Shown here in pieces: positions 6,695 to 14,280 of a stretch of 32,215 nt of DNA. Position 1 is the first letter of the stretch. Every line of letters starts with the position of its first letter. Both the position numbers and the translations under genes were made by a program. Source of the stretch: Alloprevotella sp. (GTDB lineage: Bacteria > Bacteroidota > Bacteroidia > Bacteroidales > Bacteroidaceae); assembly GCA_017476545.1 (NCBI GenBank), contig JAFUZP010000004.1, positions 1-32,215 of the forward strand, given 5' to 3'. Under the pieces are notes generated by a model. That model was not told the origin of the DNA and ran no database searches. It was given only the letters and a program-made list of their open reading frames with translations.

Positions 6695-7662
6695 CTCAGT
6701 TTCTTTACCCAAGCCTCGCGGAAACGGGGGCTACTGGAACGCAACTCGGCAAGCCGCTTATAGGCTTCGCCTTCGGTGGGAAAATGGCCGTAAACAATGT
6801 GTAGCATTCGGCTGATGGTGGCCGGCTCGGCACCTGGATACCCTTCACGCGCCAGCATTTCCACGAAAGGCTGCACATTCTTCTGAGGTACTGCGGCGGC
6901 AAGCACTATTGTGTACGCACCATCCGCAGGAGCCGGAGCGACCGTGGGCTCAGAGATGGGCTGGAGGGCGGACGCTGGATGCTGTGCGATTGCAGGGGCA
7001 GAAGACTTCGGGGCTACGATGCCGGACTGCACAACAGAGGCTGCGTTTTGCAGTGATGTCGTATCGCTTCCGGGTACTGCCCACATAAAATAAAACAACA
7101 GAGCCACAACGGCTGCGGACACATAGTTCGCCAGTTCGCGATGGATGGTTATCGTATAGTAACTGCCGGTGCGCTTGATAAGCCGGAAGCGGGAAACTTT
7201 CTTTGCCTGTGCGGCCTTATCGGCGGCCTGGGTGCTGTATTCTTCCAGCTCGGGGCAAGTAAACGCAGCAAGCCCATACAGGTTTGGCGAAACCAAGCCC
7301 GAAGCGACAGGCTCGAATGCATAACATCCGTCCAACTTAAGCTTAAGCTGGCCTACGCCTTTAATCTCATAAACGCCGGCCTCCTGTAAGCGTTGCTTCA
7401 GGCGTGCCACAGCCGCGTCTATCAGCCGGACGCTTTCGCCATAGGTGGCTGCCGTTGCCGACATATAGGACTGGACGAGCAGGCCATCGTTGAGAGAAAG
7501 TTGCGGGTTGAAGCCGATGGTGCGGCATGGGGGTAGCCAAAAGTCGCCCTCACCCGCCTTCCGGGCTGGCATATACTGTGTAACAAATCCACCCAAGTGC
7601 GGAACAATTACGCAATTATGGTCTAACAAAAGTGACTCTATGTGCCTTGATAACTCTTTCAT
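6691..7662 (-). CDS. HU-like (CCDC81-type) membrane protein with SPOR domain
   Basis: The protein has 323 residues. The N-terminal part starts MKELSRHIESLLLDHNCVIVP and matches the prokaryotic CCDC81-like HU-fold domains of Bacteroidota (about 1-60 and 65-125). A basic stretch (KKVSRFRLIKR) is followed by one membrane helix at about 178-196 and a Pro/Ala-rich linker. A SPOR domain at about 255-323 probably binds denuded peptidoglycan glycan strands. Positive charges before the helix predict the HU-like part in the cytoplasm and SPOR in the periplasm. The ATG at 7662 is chosen over 7686 because homologues start with MKELSRHIE. A TACTTTTG element ends only 6 nt before this ATG, so the mRNA may be leaderless. 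It overlaps the FHA gene by ATGA. Confidence 0.9.
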   Translation of the reverse strand: MKELSRHIESLLLDHNCVIVPHLGGFVTQYMPARKAGEGDFWLPPCRTIGFNPQLSLNDGLLVQSYMSATAATYGESVRLIDAAVARLKQRLQEAGVYEIKGVGQLKLKLDGCYAFEPVASGLVSPNLYGLAAFTCPELEEYSTQAADKAAQAKKVSRFRLIKRTGSYYTITIHRELANYVSAAVVALLFYFMWAVPGSDTTSLQNAASVVQSGIVAPKSSAPAIAQHPASALQPISEPTVAPAPADGAYTIVLAAAVPQKNVQPFVEMLAREGYPGAEPATISRMLHIVYGHFPTEGEAYKRLAELRSSSPRFREAWVKKLR

Positions 7663-7668
7663 ACGCCA

Positions 7669-7676
7669 CAAAAGTA
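7669..7676 (-). promoter_or_regulatory. -7 element of the SPOR-protein gene
   Basis: TACTTTTG on the minus strand exactly fits TAnnTTTG and ends 6 nt before the ATG at 7662. No -33 TTTG is visible at the usual spacing. The preceding gene's terminator (7690-7719) abuts it. Confidence 0.5.
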
Positions 7677-7689
7677 CATAAAACATACG

Positions 7690-7719
7690 AAAATAGCACC
7701 CTGATGCGGGTGCTATTTT
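7690..7719 (-). terminator. Terminator after the HU-LysM gene
   Basis: A perfect 12-bp stem, AAAATAGCACCC with GGGTGCTATTTT, has a 6-nt loop. It lies 78 nt past the HU-LysM stop. The AT-rich ends would work as a U-tract on either strand. Confidence 0.85.
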
Positions 7720-7796
7720 TCAGTAAATCTATGGGTGTTTTTTATAACACCTTAGATAATTGTCTACAAGACAGAGTGTAGAAGTTTTTTCTTCAA

Positions 7797-9077
7797 CTAC
7801 CGCTTCACTTGCAGGCGCGGAAGTTTCAAAACAGCCCCCGTGTGTACGACATCGGGGTTCGCCATTTCATTATAAGAGATGATATAGCGCGCATATTCCC
7901 GGCTGCCATAATATTTCTGGGCTATCTTCCAGAGACTGTCACCGTCCTTCAGGGTGTACGTACCAAGGCTCCCGTTCACGACAACGCTATCATCGGGCTT
8001 CACGGGCAGGGACGCCGTTTCCGCTGCGGGAGGAACTGGCGCGTCCGGCTGGGCGTGTACAACCTCGGGAGACGGCGACGGAGCCGATGGAAGCTCGGCC
8101 TGAGCGGCGGTGGGAGGAGCGTCAGGCATCCCGTCGGGTTGCTCCGAAACGGCCTCACCATCGGGATTCAGGCTGTCGGCAGCGGTTACAAGCGTATCCG
8201 GAGCTGCCAAAGGCGTGCAGGGCGAACCGAACAGATGGCGGCTTCCCGCCAGATAGCCGAGGAAGAACAATAGAAGCGCGCCGAGTAGCAGGGCAAGGGG
8301 CTTCAACCAAGTGGAGCGGGTGTTTTCATTATTATCCATATCATCAGTTGCTGTGGGTGCAGTAATGTCGTTGTCTGTACCGGATTGAGGAGCGGAAGCC
8401 AGAGGAAGCGGTGCAGCAGGGGATGCGCTATTCTTCGGCCTTCCCTCAGCTGCCGGTGTGGCTGCCGGCGGATCTGTATGCTCTTGTGGCGCAGTGGCAT
8501 CCACTGGAGGTGCAGGTTCTGCTGCGGAACGGGGCGGCTGTGCGGGATTTGGCACCTGCAATGTGGCAAACGCGGCGGCTTCGGCCTCAGGCACGGCAGG
8601 TTTTGCAACGGCATCGGCAGGCACAGCGGCTTCCTCTGCGCCAAGCGGAACTTCCGCCGGCGGTACGGGTGCTTCGGGGGGCGTACTTGCGGCGGCCTTG
8701 GCCTGCTCGGCAGCAAAACGCTCGTCAATTGCAGTGAAGTCTTCCACCACGTTATCGTCGCTCAATACTACGGTCTGGAACTGCGAGAAGGGGCGGTTTA
8801 CAAGCTCCTTCAAGCTCGCGTCGGGCGTAAAGCTCACTTTGCTGTGGCTACCTATAGAGATACGCTCGCCCGTATTGACGTTCACGCTTTCACGCTCCTC
8901 GACTGTGACAATCTTAAACGTACCAAAACCTTTAACTTTCGCTATCTGGTCGTTTGCAATTCCTGCCGTAATAACCTCGAAGAAGTACCGGCAGAAAGCC
9001 TCTGCCTTTTTCTTTGTCACACCTTGGCGCTGGGCCAGAAGAGCGGCAAGCTCGGAAAGTGATAATTTGCGGTTCAT
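7797..9077 (-). CDS. HU-domain membrane protein with C-terminal LysM
   Basis: The protein has 426 residues. Residues 1 to about 95 form an HU/IHF-type DNA-binding fold (IAKVKGFGTFKIVTVEER, VNVNTGERISIGSHSKVSFTPD). A long Ala/Pro/Glu-rich region follows, then one membrane helix at about 257-277 (PLALLLGALLLFFLGYLAG) and a second low-complexity Pro/Ala linker. A LysM domain lies at about 375-422 (YTLKDGDSLWKIAQKYYGS...GAVLKLP). LysM binds peptidoglycan GlcNAc, and basic residues before the helix place HU in the cytoplasm. The layout implies a bridge between DNA and the cell wall. The ATG overlaps the stop of the free HU gene (ATGA, 9074-9077). Confidence 0.92.
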   Translation of the reverse strand: MNRKLSLSELAALLAQRQGVTKKKAEAFCRYFFEVITAGIANDQIAKVKGFGTFKIVTVEERESVNVNTGERISIGSHSKVSFTPDASLKELVNRPFSQFQTVVLSDDNVVEDFTAIDERFAAEQAKAAASTPPEAPVPPAEVPLGAEEAAVPADAVAKPAVPEAEAAAFATLQVPNPAQPPRSAAEPAPPVDATAPQEHTDPPAATPAAEGRPKNSASPAAPLPLASAPQSGTDNDITAPTATDDMDNNENTRSTWLKPLALLLGALLLFFLGYLAGSRHLFGSPCTPLAAPDTLVTAADSLNPDGEAVSEQPDGMPDAPPTAAQAELPSAPSPSPEVVHAQPDAPVPPAAETASLPVKPDDSVVVNGSLGTYTLKDGDSLWKIAQKYYGSREYARYIISYNEMANPDVVHTGAVLKLPRLQVKR

Positions 9078-9355
9078 GGCTGTTCGTTTATCTTATCCTT
9101 TAGTGTGGGGCTAGGCCTGAATGCGATAGCGAGCTTGGGCGGTACCAACTGACGCTGCTTCGTTGAGGGATTGACAACTACCCGCTCCATTTTCTTTTTT
9201 ACCTCGAAACTGCCGAACCCCTGCACGGGCAGGATGTCGCCCTCCTCGAGGGTGTCGGCCAAAACAGCCGAGAAATGACCGACCATCTGCTGCACCTCTT
9301 TGGGCGTTGCCCCGATGCGCGCGGCCATGTCGTTTAGGAAATCTTTGTTATTCAT
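9074..9355 (-). CDS. HU family DNA-binding protein
   Basis: The protein has 93 residues, the usual HU length. It shows the dimer helices (MNNKDFLNDMAARIGATPKE), the beta-saddle VQGFGSFEVKKKMERVVVNP and the C-terminal FRPSPTLKDKINEQP. In HU the DNA-intercalating proline lies in a RNP turn; here the corresponding turn reads VVNPSTKQ. It bends and compacts DNA in the nucleoid. It lies 39 nt after rimO and overlaps the HU-LysM gene by ATGA, so the free HU and the membrane-anchored HU are made from one message and may heterodimerise (inference). Confidence 0.93.
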   Translation of the reverse strand: MNNKDFLNDMAARIGATPKEVQQMVGHFSAVLADTLEEGDILPVQGFGSFEVKKKMERVVVNPSTKQRQLVPPKLAIAFRPSPTLKDKINEQP

Positions 9356-9394
9356 ATAGTCTATTATTTATAACGTTGCGGTTAGGTGCGCCGG

Positions 9395-10690
9395 TCAGGC
9401 CGACAGTATTGTCCCGTACAGGTCAAATTCATCGGCATCGGTGATACGGACATCGTAGAAGCGGTTGGGCTGAAGGCGCTCCGCTGCTGGTATGAGCACT
9501 TCTCCGTCCACCTCAGGCGAGTCAGCCTCGGTACGGCCGATGTAAAAGTCGCCTTCGAGGCGGTCAACCATCACCCTGCGCGTGCTACCGACCTTTTCAG
9601 CGTTCAGTTGAGCCGAGATTTTCTGTTGCAAGCGCATAAGGCGGTCAAGCCGCTGCTGCTTTACGCCGTCCGGCACATCATCGGTATAATGGAGCGCGGC
9701 ATAGGTGCCTTCCTCCTCACTGTAGGCAAAAGCCCCCATACGCTCGAAGCGCGCAGAACTTACAAAAGCCAAAAGTTCCTGAAAGTCTTCTTCAGTTTCG
9801 CCTGGGAACCCGACCATCAACGTGGTACGCAGGCTTATACCGGGCACTTCGCGGCGGATCGTGTTGAGCAACTGGACGGTCTCTTCCTTGGTTACGTGGC
9901 GGCGCATACGGGAAAGTATCCGGTCACTGATGTGTTGTAGGGCTATGTCAAGATAGTTACATACGTTCGGATACTCGCGCATGACGCGAAGCAAATCCAT
10001 GGGGAACTGGTTAGGATAGGCGTAGTGCAGGCGGATCCATTCGACACCGGGTATTTGTGCCATCTGTTCCACGAGGGGCGCAATCATCTGGCGGCCATAA
10101 ATATCCACTCCATAGTATGTAAGTTCCTGCTCGATAATCTGAAATTCGCGCGCGCCCCCCGCCGCAAGCCCACGCATCTCGGCAATAATATCTTCCATCG
10201 GGCGGCTCTTGTGGTGCCCAGTGATGAGGGGGATGGCGCAATAAGCACACTTACGGTCGCAGCCCTCGGCAATTTTTATGTAATAGGGCGGTGTTGGCTG
10301 TACTGGCTGCGCGTGGCCCGCAGCCTTTTGCAGCACCTCAGCCGGAGCCAACTCGTCAGCAAGTCCTTCCCAATCGAACTTTCCGTAGTATTTATCCACC
10401 TGGGGAATTTCCACTAACAGTTCCTCCATATAACGCTGCGAGAGGCATCCCATCACATAGACGGCCTTCAACTGCCCGTTTTCCTTTTGGTTACAAAGGT
10501 CTAGGATCATATTGACGCTTTCCTCCTTCGCGTCTCCGATGAAACCACAGGTGTTTACTACGGCCACATCACCACGGGTAGCTTGAGGGTCAAGGCAGAC
10601 ATCAATACCGCGTTGGCGGAAGAGTTTGCTGAGTCGCTGGGAGTCCACGAGATTCTTCGAGCACCCCATAGTGATAATATCTACCTTCAT
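9395..10690 (-). CDS. rimO: Ribosomal protein uS12 methylthiotransferase
   Basis: This is a radical-SAM enzyme that adds a methylthio group to the conserved aspartate of ribosomal protein S12. It has 431 residues. The N-terminal MTTase domain has its auxiliary cluster cysteines at C10, C48 and C82. The radical-SAM motif is C144, C148, C151 (GCDRKCAYC). A C-terminal TRAM domain covers about 365-431 (VMVDRLEGDFYIGRTEADSP). RimO is favoured over MiaB by the MGCSKNLVDS start and the S12-type C terminus (DADEFDLYGTI). It overlaps purN by ATGA and belongs to the ftsY-purN-rimO unit. Confidence 0.97.
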   Translation of the reverse strand: MKVDIITMGCSKNLVDSQRLSKLFRQRGIDVCLDPQATRGDVAVVNTCGFIGDAKEESVNMILDLCNQKENGQLKAVYVMGCLSQRYMEELLVEIPQVDKYYGKFDWEGLADELAPAEVLQKAAGHAQPVQPTPPYYIKIAEGCDRKCAYCAIPLITGHHKSRPMEDIIAEMRGLAAGGAREFQIIEQELTYYGVDIYGRQMIAPLVEQMAQIPGVEWIRLHYAYPNQFPMDLLRVMREYPNVCNYLDIALQHISDRILSRMRRHVTKEETVQLLNTIRREVPGISLRTTLMVGFPGETEEDFQELLAFVSSARFERMGAFAYSEEEGTYAALHYTDDVPDGVKQQRLDRLMRLQQKISAQLNAEKVGSTRRVMVDRLEGDFYIGRTEADSPEVDGEVLIPAAERLQPNRFYDVRITDADEFDLYGTILSA

Positions 10691-11256
10691 TTTGTACGGA
10701 CGGTGCTTTCGATTACTTTAGGGAAGTGTGCCTGCTCCAGTTCGTGGACTTTCTTCTCAATATCGGCAACGGTATCAGTCGCAACGAGGGGGGTCCGGAA
10801 TTGTGCGATAATCTCACCGCGATCGAACTCTGCGTTTACGTAATGTATCGTGATGCCTGTCTCCGCCTCGCCCGCAGCCTTAACAGCTTCGTGGACGTGG
10901 TGGCCGTACATTCCCTTGCCGCCATACTTCGGAAGCAAGGCGGGATGAAGGTTGATGATGCGACGGGGATATGCTTCTATGAGGTAGGGAGGAACGAGTA
11001 AGAGGAAGCCGGCAAGAACTATGAAGTCTATTCCGTGATTGCGAAGCAGGGATAATGTTTTCTCCGGCTGGGCGAAGTCGGCTTTCGGCAGGACAACGGA
11101 GGGTACGCCGAGGCGGTCCGCACGAACGAGTGCATAGGCATCGCTTCGGTTGCTCACGACCAATCCGATACTGACCTCAGCATTATTGGAGAAGTAGCGG
11201 ATGATATTTTCACAGTTGGTGCCGCTACCGGACACGAAGATGGCTATTTTCGTCAT
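10687..11256 (-). CDS. purN: Phosphoribosylglycinamide formyltransferase
   Basis: The enzyme transfers the formyl group of 10-formyl-tetrahydrofolate to GAR in purine synthesis. It has 189 residues, as is usual. The phosphate-binding SGSGTNCENII motif lies at 9-19. Catalytic residues are N102, H104 (NLHPALLPKYGGKGMYG) and D145 (EFDRGEI). It overlaps ftsY upstream and rimO downstream by ATGA junctions, so the three are translationally coupled. Confidence 0.97.
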   Translation of the reverse strand: MTKIAIFVSGSGTNCENIIRYFSNNAEVSIGLVVSNRSDAYALVRADRLGVPSVVLPKADFAQPEKTLSLLRNHGIDFIVLAGFLLLVPPYLIEAYPRRIINLHPALLPKYGGKGMYGHHVHEAVKAAGEAETGITIHYVNAEFDRGEIIAQFRTPLVATDTVADIEKKVHELEQAHFPKVIESTVRTK

Positions 11257-12221
11257 ACAGGGTCGGAAAAAAGGCTTTCCACGAAGGCTTTACGGTCAAA
11301 TGGCTGGAGGTCGGTCGGCTGTTCGCCAAGACCGATGTATTTTACAGGTACGCCGAGTTGGTGGCTGATGCCCAGGACTACGCCGCCTTTCGCCGTTCCG
11401 TCGAGTTTCGTGATGGCCAACGCGGTGACATCCGTAGCCTTGATAAACTGTTTGGCCTGCTCGAAGGCGTTCTGCCCAGTGGACCCGTCAAGCACAAGCA
11501 ATATCTCGTGAGGCGCATCGGGGACGACTTTCTTCATTACGTTCTTAATCTTTGTCAATTCATTCATCAGTCCCACCTTGTTATGCAGGCGACCCGCAGT
11601 GTCAATCAGTACGATGTCGGCACCGTTGGCCACGGCGGAGGAAAGCGTATCGTAGGCCACGCTGGCGGGGTCACTGCCCATTTGCTGCTTCACAACCGGG
11701 ACTCCCACCCGGTCACCCCAGATGCAGAGTTGTTCCACGGCGGCGGCGCGGAATGTGTCGGCGGCACCGAGATACACCTTCTTGCCCGCTTGCTTAAACT
11801 GCCATGCGAGTTTACCGATGGTTGTGGTCTTCCCGACACCGTTTACGCCTACGACCATGATAACGTAGGGGGCGGTTCCTTGACGTTCCGGCAGGCTAAA
11901 ACCTTCGCTGTCATCGTTACCGCTTTCAGTCAATAGGCTCTCTATTTCTTCTTTCAGCAGGCGATTGAGTTCCGATGCGCCGACATATTTATCGCGCGCC
12001 ACGCGCTCTTCAATGCGCCGGATAATCTCTACGGTTGTCTCCACACCGACATCGCTCGTCACAAGTACCTCTTCCAGATTGTCCAACACGTCATCGTCCA
12101 CTTTCGACTTACCCGCTACGGCGCGCGTCAGCTTGTCCAAAACGCTGGTCTTCGTACGTTGGAGGCCGGCATCAAGCACTTCCTTCTTCTCTTTCTTTGA
12201 GAAAAGATTAAAAAATCCCAT
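11253..12221 (-). CDS. ftsY: Signal recognition particle receptor FtsY
   Basis: This is the SRP receptor GTPase that docks ribosome-SRP complexes at the membrane. It has 322 residues and the NG domain only, with the acidic A domain reduced to a short charged N terminus (MGFFNLFSKKEKKE) that could act as a membrane-binding helix. G1 is GVNGVGKTT at 125-133. DTAGRLHNKVGLMNEL carries G3 and TKLDGTAKGG carries G4/G5. A TATATTTG -7 element lies upstream. A structured RNA that may be the SRP RNA starts about 115 nt away in the divergent direction. Confidence 0.97.
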   Translation of the reverse strand: MGFFNLFSKKEKKEVLDAGLQRTKTSVLDKLTRAVAGKSKVDDDVLDNLEEVLVTSDVGVETTVEIIRRIEERVARDKYVGASELNRLLKEEIESLLTESGNDDSEGFSLPERQGTAPYVIMVVGVNGVGKTTTIGKLAWQFKQAGKKVYLGAADTFRAAAVEQLCIWGDRVGVPVVKQQMGSDPASVAYDTLSSAVANGADIVLIDTAGRLHNKVGLMNELTKIKNVMKKVVPDAPHEILLVLDGSTGQNAFEQAKQFIKATDVTALAITKLDGTAKGGVVLGISHQLGVPVKYIGLGEQPTDLQPFDRKAFVESLFSDPV

Positions 12222-12242
12222 GTTTCATTTCCGTTTGAGTTG

Positions 12243-12250
12243 CAAATATA
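12243..12250 (-). promoter_or_regulatory. -7 element of the ftsY operon
   Basis: TATATTTG on the minus strand fits TAnnTTTG, about 21 nt before the ftsY ATG. I see no clear -33 TTTG at the expected distance. Confidence 0.55.
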
Positions 12251-12326
12251 GGAATTTATTCCCACTTATGCCCGCTTCCTGCGCCGTATTTCCACCTTTT
12301 CTTTCCGCTTTTTTCAGAAATGTTGG

Positions 12327-12334
12327 TAACTTTA
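12327..12334 (+). promoter_or_regulatory. Possible -7 element of the structured RNA
   Basis: TAACTTTA is one base from TAnnTTTG and ends 4 nt before the first paired base of the RNA candidate at 12339. Confidence 0.35.
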
Positions 12335-12338
12335 CACC

Positions 12339-12450
12339 CTCACAAGCCTGCAGGAGAGGCATCCGGCTCCTCCCTTCCCCGCCCTAGCTGGGGCGGAAGG
12401 TTGGACTGCAAGGACGGAAGCAGCCGCTTTGTGAGCCGTAGGAAGATATT
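12339..12450 (+). ncRNA. ffs: Structured RNA, candidate 4.5S/SRP RNA
   Basis: This gene-free stretch between ftsY and a membrane-protein gene holds strong RNA structure. GGACTGC pairs with GCAGCC around AAGGACGGAA (12403-12425). The string GGAAGCAGCC is identical to the 3' side of the conserved SRP domain IV loop in E. coli 4.5S RNA. CTCACAAGC (12339-12347) pairs with GCTTTGTGAG (12426-12435) with one bulge, and an inner hairpin forms from CCGCCC and GGGCGG. An alternative long hairpin pairs CCTA with TAGG and GAAG with CTTT. Its position beside ftsY fits, but the classical CAGG/GGAA tetraloop core is not exact. A leader structure for the gene at 12472 is the alternative. Confidence 0.5.
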
Positions 12451-12471
12451 AAAGCATAGATTAAATAGGAA

Positions 12472-13461
12472 ATGGATAATCACTTAGACTTCAATAGACA
12501 ACGGAGTATCAAATCCTGCATACTGGATGGTTGGAAAGTTTTCGCCCTGCGGTGGCGCGCATACCTTCGTTTCCAATGGCCTGCGCTACTGTTGGCGGCA
12601 CTTTTCGTCGGACTGCTACTACTTGGTGCGGCGAGTTATCTGGACGCGTACCTGCTTCCCGCTGCGGCACTGCGGGAAATTGGAACCCCCAACGAGATAG
12701 TCCGCCAGGTTGCCTTGCCCGAGAAAGGATTTCTGCTCCAAGCCACAATCGTCGCCACAGCCGCGCTTGCCGCGTGGATGCTATGGAAAGGGACACTTTA
12801 TACGCAGATGCGCGAATGCCGCCACTATGGCGAACTCCCGGCAGGACAGCCTTTCCGCCTATGGCGCTCCATCCTGCGCAATGCCGCCCGCTGCTGTGCT
12901 GCGGACGCACTACTGGCTCTGTTATGGCTACTCCCTTGTGCCGCCATCGTCTGGGCGGCGTTTGCGTGGAGCAAGTGGTTGCTCCTGCTGTTGCTCCCTC
13001 TGGTTGTCGCAGCCAAGGTGACGGGAACGGAGGTCGAGATTCGCCATGTACTTGACGGCGCTTCCCTGCACACCGCGTTCCGACAGGCATACGGCAGCGG
13101 GCTGCGGCAGGCCGGAGGCCTCTTCCTCATCCGCCTATTGACTGCTATCCCGTGGTCCCTCCTCGGCCTTGCCGCGATGCTTCCCGTCATCGCCCTGACA
13201 CTTGCCAGTGCAACGAACACTAACGGGCTGCTAATGGGCGACCCTGACGGACTTCCCAGCTATTTTTATCTGCTCTTCTATGGTGTAGCTGCTGCGGCGG
13301 CCTTCCTCATATTCCTCATCACAGGCGTACGCAGCTGGGGCTGCGCGCTGAAGCTATCTTCCGGCAATGCGGCGGAACGCGCACTGCCGGGCGCTGCGAC
13401 TGCAAAGGAGAATGAAAGGTCCGCTACTTCCGACTTGGCACAAGGCTCTGGCAGGATGTAA
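12472..13461 (+). CDS. Multi-pass membrane protein, unknown function
   Basis: The protein has 329 residues. About six hydrophobic segments are visible, near residues 35-58, 90-108, 138-165, 168-185, 220-248 and 268-292. The N terminus is basic and hydrophilic (DFNRQRSIKSCILDGWKVF), and a soluble tail rich in Ala, Glu and Ser closes the protein. I recognise no transporter or enzyme motif. It stands alone on the plus strand, 22 nt after the structured RNA candidate. A palindromic repeat cluster lies 71 nt after its stop. Function is unknown. Confidence 0.8.
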   Translation: MDNHLDFNRQRSIKSCILDGWKVFALRWRAYLRFQWPALLLAALFVGLLLLGAASYLDAYLLPAAALREIGTPNEIVRQVALPEKGFLLQATIVATAALAAWMLWKGTLYTQMRECRHYGELPAGQPFRLWRSILRNAARCCAADALLALLWLLPCAAIVWAAFAWSKWLLLLLLPLVVAAKVTGTEVEIRHVLDGASLHTAFRQAYGSGLRQAGGLFLIRLLTAIPWSLLGLAAMLPVIALTLASATNTNGLLMGDPDGLPSYFYLLFYGVAAAAAFLIFLITGVRSWGCALKLSSGNAAERALPGAATAKENERSATSDLAQGSGRM

Positions 13462-13511
13462 GGATACTCTCGTGCAGGCATCCGCCACTGAAACAGGCCC
13501 CACGAACTCAC

Positions 13512-13527
13512 GGCCGGCTTTCCGGCC
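13512..13527. other. Small hairpin before cluster locus 2
   Basis: GGCCGG and CCGGCC pair around CTTT, ending 5 nt before the first repeat box. There is no T-run, so it is not a clear terminator. Confidence 0.5.
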
Positions 13528-13532
13528 ATCCG

Positions 13533-13612
13533 TAACCCTACGGTTAGTTCGATGTAACCCTACGGTTAGTCCGATGTAACCCTACGGTTAGTTCGCCCTA
13601 ACCATAGGGACA
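13533..13612 (+). repeat. Four-box 22-bp palindromic cluster, locus 2
   Basis: Three identical boxes TAACCCTACGGTTA start at 13533, 13555 and 13577. The terminal degenerate box TAACCATAGGGACA starts at 13599. All are separated by 8-bp linkers (GTTCGATG, GTCCGATG, GTTCGCCC). The cluster lies between two convergent genes. Its boxes have an internal C-for-G change relative to loci 1 and 3 that is shared by all three copies, which points to local homogenisation. Confidence 0.93.
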
Positions 13613-13681
13613 CTCCTGCATGCAAGCAAACTACCGCGATACGCACGGGATGAGCGAAGCGGCTAAATCGGTAGTGCGAAC

Positions 13682-13717
13682 AAAAAAACGCCACGGAAAC
13701 CGCATGGTCCCCATGGC
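13682..13717 (-). terminator. Terminator of the lipoprotein gene at 13744
   Basis: On the minus strand GCCATGG pairs with CCGTGGC (one wobble) around a 14-nt loop and is followed by G and seven T residues. It lies 27 nt past the stop of the lipoprotein gene. Confidence 0.8.
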
Positions 13718-13743
13718 ACTTCTGGTCTTTTCCCGGCATTTCG

Positions 13744-14172
13744 CTACTTTGGCCGTGTGTACCAATGATCGTAGCCATAGCCGTCAAGATAGCCTACCGC
13801 CACCATACGCAGCGAATAACCCATATCAAAAGCGTAGTCGCGGCAGTCAAGTGCCACGTAATCCTCGTCCAAAACCGGAATAGGAGCCTCGATGTCCACT
13901 TTATAGGGCGAGCCATCGAAATGCATCAAGAGGCGTCCTTTACTTACACGCCAGCGACCGTATTCATGCAGGCGGAATCCCTCCACCTCAAAGCCGCCGT
14001 CACGATAAAAATAGAAGATGTCGCCGCGCTCGTAAGGCGCACCATAGGATGCCTCAACCACGCGCCAAGAGCGATTACTCAGCGTCATCTCGGCCCATGA
14101 GTCCTCGTCCGTGCAGGACGCAAGCGACAGGGTAAAAAGCAGGGGCAGCGCCCAAATCAGCATTTTCTTCAT
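13744..14172 (-). CDS. Putative lipoprotein, possibly surface-exposed
   Basis: The protein has 142 residues. The signal peptide MKKMLIWALPLLFTLSLASC gives a lipid-modified Cys20. The ATG at 14172 is chosen because the signal peptide starts there; the frame extending to 14256 would overlap the tRNA terminator. The mature sequence begins CTDEDSWAE, an acidic stretch resembling the lipoprotein surface-export signals of Bacteroidota. The mature domain (NRSWRVVEASYGAPYERGDIF, GRWRVSKGRLLMHFDGS) looks like a small beta-barrel of the lipocalin-like or META type seen in many short Bacteroidales lipoproteins, but I cannot assign a family. Confidence 0.8.
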   Translation of the reverse strand: MKKMLIWALPLLFTLSLASCTDEDSWAEMTLSNRSWRVVEASYGAPYERGDIFYFYRDGGFEVEGFRLHEYGRWRVSKGRLLMHFDGSPYKVDIEAPIPVLDEDYVALDCRDYAFDMGYSLRMVAVGYLDGYGYDHWYTRPK

Positions 14173-14195
14173 GTCTGTACTTCTTTTGTTCCCCG

Positions 14196-14203
14196 CAAAA
14201 ATA
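14196..14203 (-). promoter_or_regulatory. Possible -7 element of the lipoprotein gene
   Basis: TATTTTTG on the minus strand fits TAnnTTTG, about 23 nt before the ATG at 14172. No -33 element is evident. Confidence 0.4.
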
Positions 14204-14238
14204 AGTAAAAGCGCAGAAACTACCTCTATAGTGATACG

Positions 14239-14269
14239 AAAAAACCTCTCCCGCATGATGCAAGAGAGG
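14239..14269 (-). terminator. Terminator of the tRNA-Arg pair
   Basis: On the minus strand CCTCTC pairs with GAGAGG, with an inner GCA/TGC, and six T residues follow. It begins 11 nt after the 3' end of the second tRNA. Confidence 0.88.
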
Positions 14270-14280
14270 CAATCCCTGTG

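Noticed and set aside
12509-13090. ORFs overlapping the membrane-protein gene in other frames
   Set aside because: They are Arg/Pro-rich, have no start context and are explained by the GC-rich coding frame of the gene at 12472.
13533-13612. CRISPR-like cluster with short spacers
   Set aside because: The 8-bp linkers are similar to each other and far too short to be spacers.
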